NCBI RefSeq assembly: GCF_018388425.1 | Contig: NZ_CP074406.1 | Location: 186,001 to 250,000 of the forward strand | DNA length: 64,000 bases | Reading direction: 5' to 3' | DNA from: Nocardioides faecalis | Lineage (GTDB): Bacteria > Actinomycetota > Actinomycetes > Propionibacteriales > Nocardioidaceae | Part shown: in pieces, positions 61,375-64,000 of the stretch | Layout of the letters: every line of letters begins with the position of its first letter | Numbering within the stretch: the first letter of the stretch is position 1 | Program-made: the position numbers and the translations under genes | Notes under the pieces: model-generated | The model's database searches: none | What the model was told of the DNA's origin: nothing | What the model saw: the letters and a program-made list of their open reading frames with translations, nothing else

Positions 61375-61429
61375 CCTCAGTCGGCCCTCAGTCGGCCCTC
61401 AGTCGGCCCTCAGCCGGCCCTCATTCGGC
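61375..61429. repeat. Five 11-bp tandem repeats between convergent genes
   Basis: Units of CCTCAGTCGGC at 61375, 61386 and 61397, with variants CCTCAGCCGGC at 61408 and CCTCATTCGGC at 61419. The last unit overlaps the flavin-reductase stop codon (61421-61423). They fill the whole gap between the converging genes. Confidence 0.95.
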
Positions 61430-61936
61430 GATGACCGCGGTGGGGGAGGCGAACCGCCCCTGGTAGAACGACAGCGCCGGCACGGGGCCGGGCTTGAGGT
61501 GCACGTGGTCGACGTCGAGGACGAAGATCACGTGGTCCCCGCTGGTGATCGCCTCGTCGGTGGTGCCGGCCAGGATCGCCGGGGTGTCGGGGATGATCGG
61601 CACGCCGTCGGGGCCGGCCGTCCACTCGACCCCCTCGAGCTTCTCCTCCCCGGACAGCCCGGAGGTGGCGAAGCGGCGGGCGACGTCCTCCTGGTCCTGG
61701 GCCAGGATGTGCACCGCGATCCGGCGGGCGCGCTGCAGCCGGTCGAAGCTCGAGGACGACGTCGCCAGGCAGAACAGCACCTTCGCGGGCTCCAGGGAGA
61801 CCGAGGTGAACGAGTTCACGGTCAGCGCGGCGACCTCGCCGGTGTCGGTCACGGCCGTGACGGCGGTGACCCCGGTCGGGAACTGTCCGCACACCCGGCG
61901 GAACGTGGTGGAGTCGAAGAGGGGCTCGGTCGTCAT
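61421..61936 (-). CDS. Flavin reductase (HpaC/NtaB-like FMN reductase)
   Basis: 171 residues from ATG 61936 (ATGA overlap with the VOC gene). RRVCGQFPTGVTAVTAVTDTGEVAALTVNSFTSVSLEPAKVLFCLATSSSSF is the flavin-reductase-like FMN-binding core; ILAQDQEDVARRFATSG and DGVPIIPDTPAILAG follow. Supplies reduced flavin to a partner monooxygenase. No monooxygenase component is next to it; the luciferase-like gene at 55244 is a possible client. Confidence 0.87.
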   Translation of the reverse strand: MTTEPLFDSTTFRRVCGQFPTGVTAVTAVTDTGEVAALTVNSFTSVSLEPAKVLFCLATSSSSFDRLQRARRIAVHILAQDQEDVARRFATSGLSGEEKLEGVEWTAGPDGVPIIPDTPAILAGTTDEAITSGDHVIFVLDVDHVHLKPGPVPALSFYQGRFASPTAVIAE

Positions 61937-62745
61937 CGGGTCACCGTCGGCTTCGTCGAGGGGTGGGCGGGTCGGAGGTCGGCCTCGAGCTCGATGAGGC
62001 ACAGCGAGTGCCCGCCGGAGTCGCGGACCAGGTGGAGCCGGCCGTAGGGGCTGGCCAGCGGGCCACGGCCCGCGGTGCCGCCGAGCGCGACGGCGCGGTC
62101 GACGGCCTGTTCGAGGGAGTCGACGCCGAAGTAGGTGATCCACTTCGAGGGCAGCAGGTTGGGCCAGGTGCTCTCCAGCTCCAGCAGGCCCGCGACCGGG
62201 CGGTCCTCGATGGTGAGCACCCGGTACGGGCGGCCGGTGGCGGAGGTGTGCAGCTGCGAGGCGAACCCGAACAGGGCGCCGTAGAAGGCCAGCGACTGCT
62301 CGGGCTCCCCGGTGTCCAGCTCGTTCCAGCACAGGGCGCCGCGGCCGTTGAGCGCCTCGACACCGGCCCGGGCGACGCCCTGGTAGAGGCCGAGGACGGC
62401 GCCGTGCGGGTCGAGCACCGAGGCCCCGTGCCCGGCTGCGGGCAGGTGGCGCGGGGGTGTGAGCACCTCCCCGCCCAGCGACCGGGCGGTGCGGGTGGCC
62501 TGCTCGATGTCGTCGACGGCGAAGTAGGTGATCCAGCCGTGCGGGCGCCCGCCGTGCATCCCTGCCTCGGAGATGCCGGCGACGTCGCGCCCGTCCAGGC
62601 TGCACATCCGGTAGACCGAGTCGCCGAGCTGCTCGTGGCGGACCTCCCAGCCGAGCAGGTCGGCGTAGAAGGCCTCGGCCGCGGCGGGGTCGGTGCAGCT
62701 GAGCTCGACCCAGACCGGCTCGCCCGGAGCGAAGGTCGCGTTCAT
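61933..62745 (-). CDS. VOC-family protein, tandem glyoxalase domains
   Basis: 270 residues from ATG 62745 (ATGA overlap). Two beta-alpha-beta-beta-beta modules: residues about 10-125 (GEPVWVELSCTDPAAAEAFYADLLGWEV) and 140-255 (LCWNELDTGEPEQSLAFYGALFGF). VOC enzymes include dioxygenases, epimerases and resistance proteins. Two conserved YF-x-V-D segments repeat. Substrate unknown. Confidence 0.83.
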   Translation of the reverse strand: MNATFAPGEPVWVELSCTDPAAAEAFYADLLGWEVRHEQLGDSVYRMCSLDGRDVAGISEAGMHGGRPHGWITYFAVDDIEQATRTARSLGGEVLTPPRHLPAAGHGASVLDPHGAVLGLYQGVARAGVEALNGRGALCWNELDTGEPEQSLAFYGALFGFASQLHTSATGRPYRVLTIEDRPVAGLLELESTWPNLLPSKWITYFGVDSLEQAVDRAVALGGTAGRGPLASPYGRLHLVRDSGGHSLCLIELEADLRPAHPSTKPTVTR

Positions 62746-63476
62746 GACCGGCTCCCGGCCGCGAGGCCCCGGAGCACGGTGCGCGCCGAGGTCTCGAACA
62801 CGATGCCGGGGTCCTCGTCGCGGCGTGCGGACTCGACGACGGTGACGAGGCCGCGGACCGCGTCCGCCGGCAACCCGGCGAGTGCGGTGACGGTCGCGGC
62901 GAGGGTCTCGTCCAGGTCCGTAGGAGCGACGGCGCGGGCTGCGAGGCCGAGCGCGACGAGGTCGTCGCCGTCGGCCTCGGTGGTGCCGGTGAGCAGGCCG
63001 TAGGCCCGGGCGCGGGGCAGGGCGCGAGCAAGGGTGCGCCCGACGCCGGCCGGGGTGAAGCCGTAGCCGAGCTCGGGCAGCAGCAGTCGTGCGTCGCGTG
63101 CGGCGACCGGGAGGTGGATGGCGGCGAGCAGGCCGGCGCCGAAGCCGATCACCCGGCCCCGCACGCCCGCCACGACCGGCACCGGCAGGTCGCGGATCCG
63201 GTCGAGGAGCTCGTCGCTGCGGCGCAGGCCGCCGGCCACGGCGTCGGCGCCGGAGGCGGCGAGGGCGGGGAACGTGGTGGTGTCCCAGCCACCGCAGAAG
63301 TGCGGGCCGGCCATCACCAGCTCGACGACGGCGCAGCCCTCGTCGGTGGCCGCGGCCTCGAGGGTGTCGACGAGGTCGCACAGCAGCGTCTCGTCGAACG
63401 CGTTGGCGCGCGAGGCGTTGTCGAACGTGACGCGCGCGGCCCGGCCGTCGTGGGTGCGCTCGAGGGTGGTGGACAT
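62742..63476 (-). CDS. Enoyl-CoA hydratase/isomerase family protein
   Basis: 244 residues from ATG 63476. Crotonase fold: RVTFDNASRANAFDETLL, HFCGGWDTTTFPAL, oxyanion-hole region VRGRVIGFGAGLLAA, DARLLLPELGYGFTPAGVG. The second catalytic Glu (in LPELGY) is present but the first (normally in GGG-x-E) is replaced by the LLAA stretch, so it may isomerise rather than hydrate. First gene of the operon with VOC and flavin reductase; the operator at 63489-63504 ends 12 bp before the start codon. Confidence 0.85.
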   Translation of the reverse strand: MSTTLERTHDGRAARVTFDNASRANAFDETLLCDLVDTLEAAATDEGCAVVELVMAGPHFCGGWDTTTFPALAASGADAVAGGLRRSDELLDRIRDLPVPVVAGVRGRVIGFGAGLLAAIHLPVAARDARLLLPELGYGFTPAGVGRTLARALPRARAYGLLTGTTEADGDDLVALGLAARAVAPTDLDETLAATVTALAGLPADAVRGLVTVVESARRDEDPGIVFETSARTVLRGLAAGSRS

Positions 63477-63488
63477 GAAAGAATCATA

Positions 63489-63504
63489 CATACCGGTCGG
63501 TATG
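63489..63504. promoter_or_regulatory. TetR operator, perfect CATACCG inverted repeat
   Basis: Arms CATACCG and CGGTATG with a 2-base centre (GT), directly upstream of the enoyl-CoA hydratase start. So close to the ATG that the bound repressor would cover the transcription start. Confidence 0.75.
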
Positions 63505-63563
63505 AATCAAGATCATCCCGGTTCCGGGTCCGAGGTCCCGGCTCGGATGGCCCGGCCCTGCGC

Positions 63564-63577
63564 GTGACGACGGTCAC
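63564..63577. promoter_or_regulatory. CRP-like GTGAC/GTCAC inverted repeat
   Basis: Same architecture as 7216-7229 (5-bp arms, 4-base spacer). It lies in the divergent gap between the enoyl-CoA hydratase and the substrate-binding lipoprotein. Confidence 0.4.
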
Positions 63578-63612
63578 GAAAGACTGTTCCCGAACTCGCC
63601 GGAAGGGTGCCG

Positions 63613-63642
63613 TTGACGTTCATACCGGCCGGTCGGTACGGT
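63613..63642 (+). promoter_or_regulatory. Promoter with embedded operator for the substrate-binding protein gene
   Basis: TTGACG (63613-63618), an 18-base spacer and TACGGT (63637-63642) fit a sigma-70-type promoter. The spacer carries CATACCG (63621-63627) and CGGTACG (63634-63640), a variant of the 63489 operator, so repressor and polymerase would compete. The region between 63505 and 63704 holds this and the CRP-like site. Confidence 0.55.
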
Positions 63643-63704
63643 GTGGCTCGCGTCACGATCCCGGGAGCAGGTGACGCATCCCGACGCCTGGAGGAATGAG
63701 CAGG

Positions 63705-64000
63705 ATGATCAAGAACCGCGTGGGCTCGCGGCGGCTCGTTGCCGCTGCAGCCGTGCTGACCATGACCGCGCTGGGCCTGTCGGCCTGCGGTAGCGACGAC
63801 AACGACGCCAGCGGCGACGGCGGCCCGGTCCGCGCCCTGCTGTACGCGCAGCCGACGACCCTCGACCCCGTCGTGGGCGCCCGGACGGCCGCCTCGGTGT
63901 GGTCGACCATGCTCGAGCCGCTGATCGACGCCGACGACGACCTGGAGCTGGTCGACACCGGCATCATCACGTCCTGGGAGCGCACCGACCCGACCACCTG
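63705..64000 (+). CDS. ABC transporter substrate-binding lipoprotein, family 5 (peptide/nickel type), 5' part
   Basis: The first 98 residues are visible; the gene runs off the right edge. Lipoprotein signal with basic IKNRVGSRR, a hydrophobic stretch and the lipobox LSAC, then an acidic linker and the family-5 solute-binding N-terminus (LLYAQPTTLDPVVGARTAASVWSTMLEPLIDADD). GGAGG lies ten bases before ATG 63705; ATG 63696 is an alternative start. Under control of the operator-bearing promoter upstream, so it probably imports the substrate of the adjacent catabolic genes. Confidence 0.82.
   Translation, partial: MIKNRVGSRRLVAAAAVLTMTALGLSACGSDDNDASGDGGPVRALLYAQPTTLDPVVGARTAASVWSTMLEPLIDADDDLELVDTGIITSWERTDPTT

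Noticed and set aside
61375-61429. CRISPR-like array
   Set aside because: The 11-bp units are directly adjacent with no spacers, and no cas genes are present.

Overview
The window is high-GC chromosomal DNA with many GTG starts, ATGA/GTGA stop-start overlaps, complete mce, Tad and bldG-type loci and coenzyme-A catabolic genes. This points to a mycolate-free or streptomycete-like actinobacterium, most likely in the Nocardioidaceae. That placement is inference from gene content and style; no rRNA is present. I see no transposase, integrase, CRISPR array or prophage.

Layout. (1) 1-7.3 kb: the edge of a Tat-exported multicopper oxidase, a divergent TetR regulator, and a four-gene operon (CaiB/BaiF CoA-transferase, HyuA, HyuB, HMG-CoA-lyase-like) that looks like a ketone or cyclic-amide catabolic module. 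(2) 7.3-19.9 kb: a sulfatase and a complete mce lipid-import operon (yrbEA, yrbEB, mceA-F, two Mce-associated membrane proteins). Its upstream region carries the same 22-bp inverted repeat that sits beside the TetR gene 19 kb away. (3) 20-23.8 kb: a LytS/LytTR two-component pair with a sodium:solute symporter and its small partner. (4) 23.9-35.1 kb: the actinobacterial 'helicase/secretion neighbourhood': a degenerate Fic-fold protein, a gap that by synteny should hold the 6S-like RNA Ms1, an HAD hydrolase, Ssd, TadA/B/C, a Flp-type pilin, TadE/TadG-like proteins and a DEAD-box helicase.

(5) 35.2-50.8 kb: a conserved housekeeping block with a BldG anti-anti-sigma factor, K+-independent H+-pyrophosphatase, M14 carboxypeptidase, methyltransferase, topA, penicillin-acylase-type Ntn hydrolase, tmk, holB and a secreted serine peptidase. 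(6) 50.8-55.1 kb: a LysR regulator with a clean operator, a 53-residue zinc-ribbon protein, tRNA-Thr(CGU), a uracil/xanthine permease and an unknown coiled-coil protein. (7) 55.2-64 kb: acyl/steroid-type catabolic genes (luciferase-like oxidoreductase, two SDRs, MaoC hydratase, enoyl-CoA hydratase, VOC protein, flavin reductase) with two TetR regulators and repeated operator palindromes, ending in a truncated peptide-type ABC substrate-binding lipoprotein.

The strongest leads are the regulatory DNA: the shared TetR/mce operator, a three-site TATACC-type regulon at the right end, the Ms1-like RNA locus, and an unusual pair of overlapping palindromes behind topA. All functional statements come from reading sequence; no database search was run.
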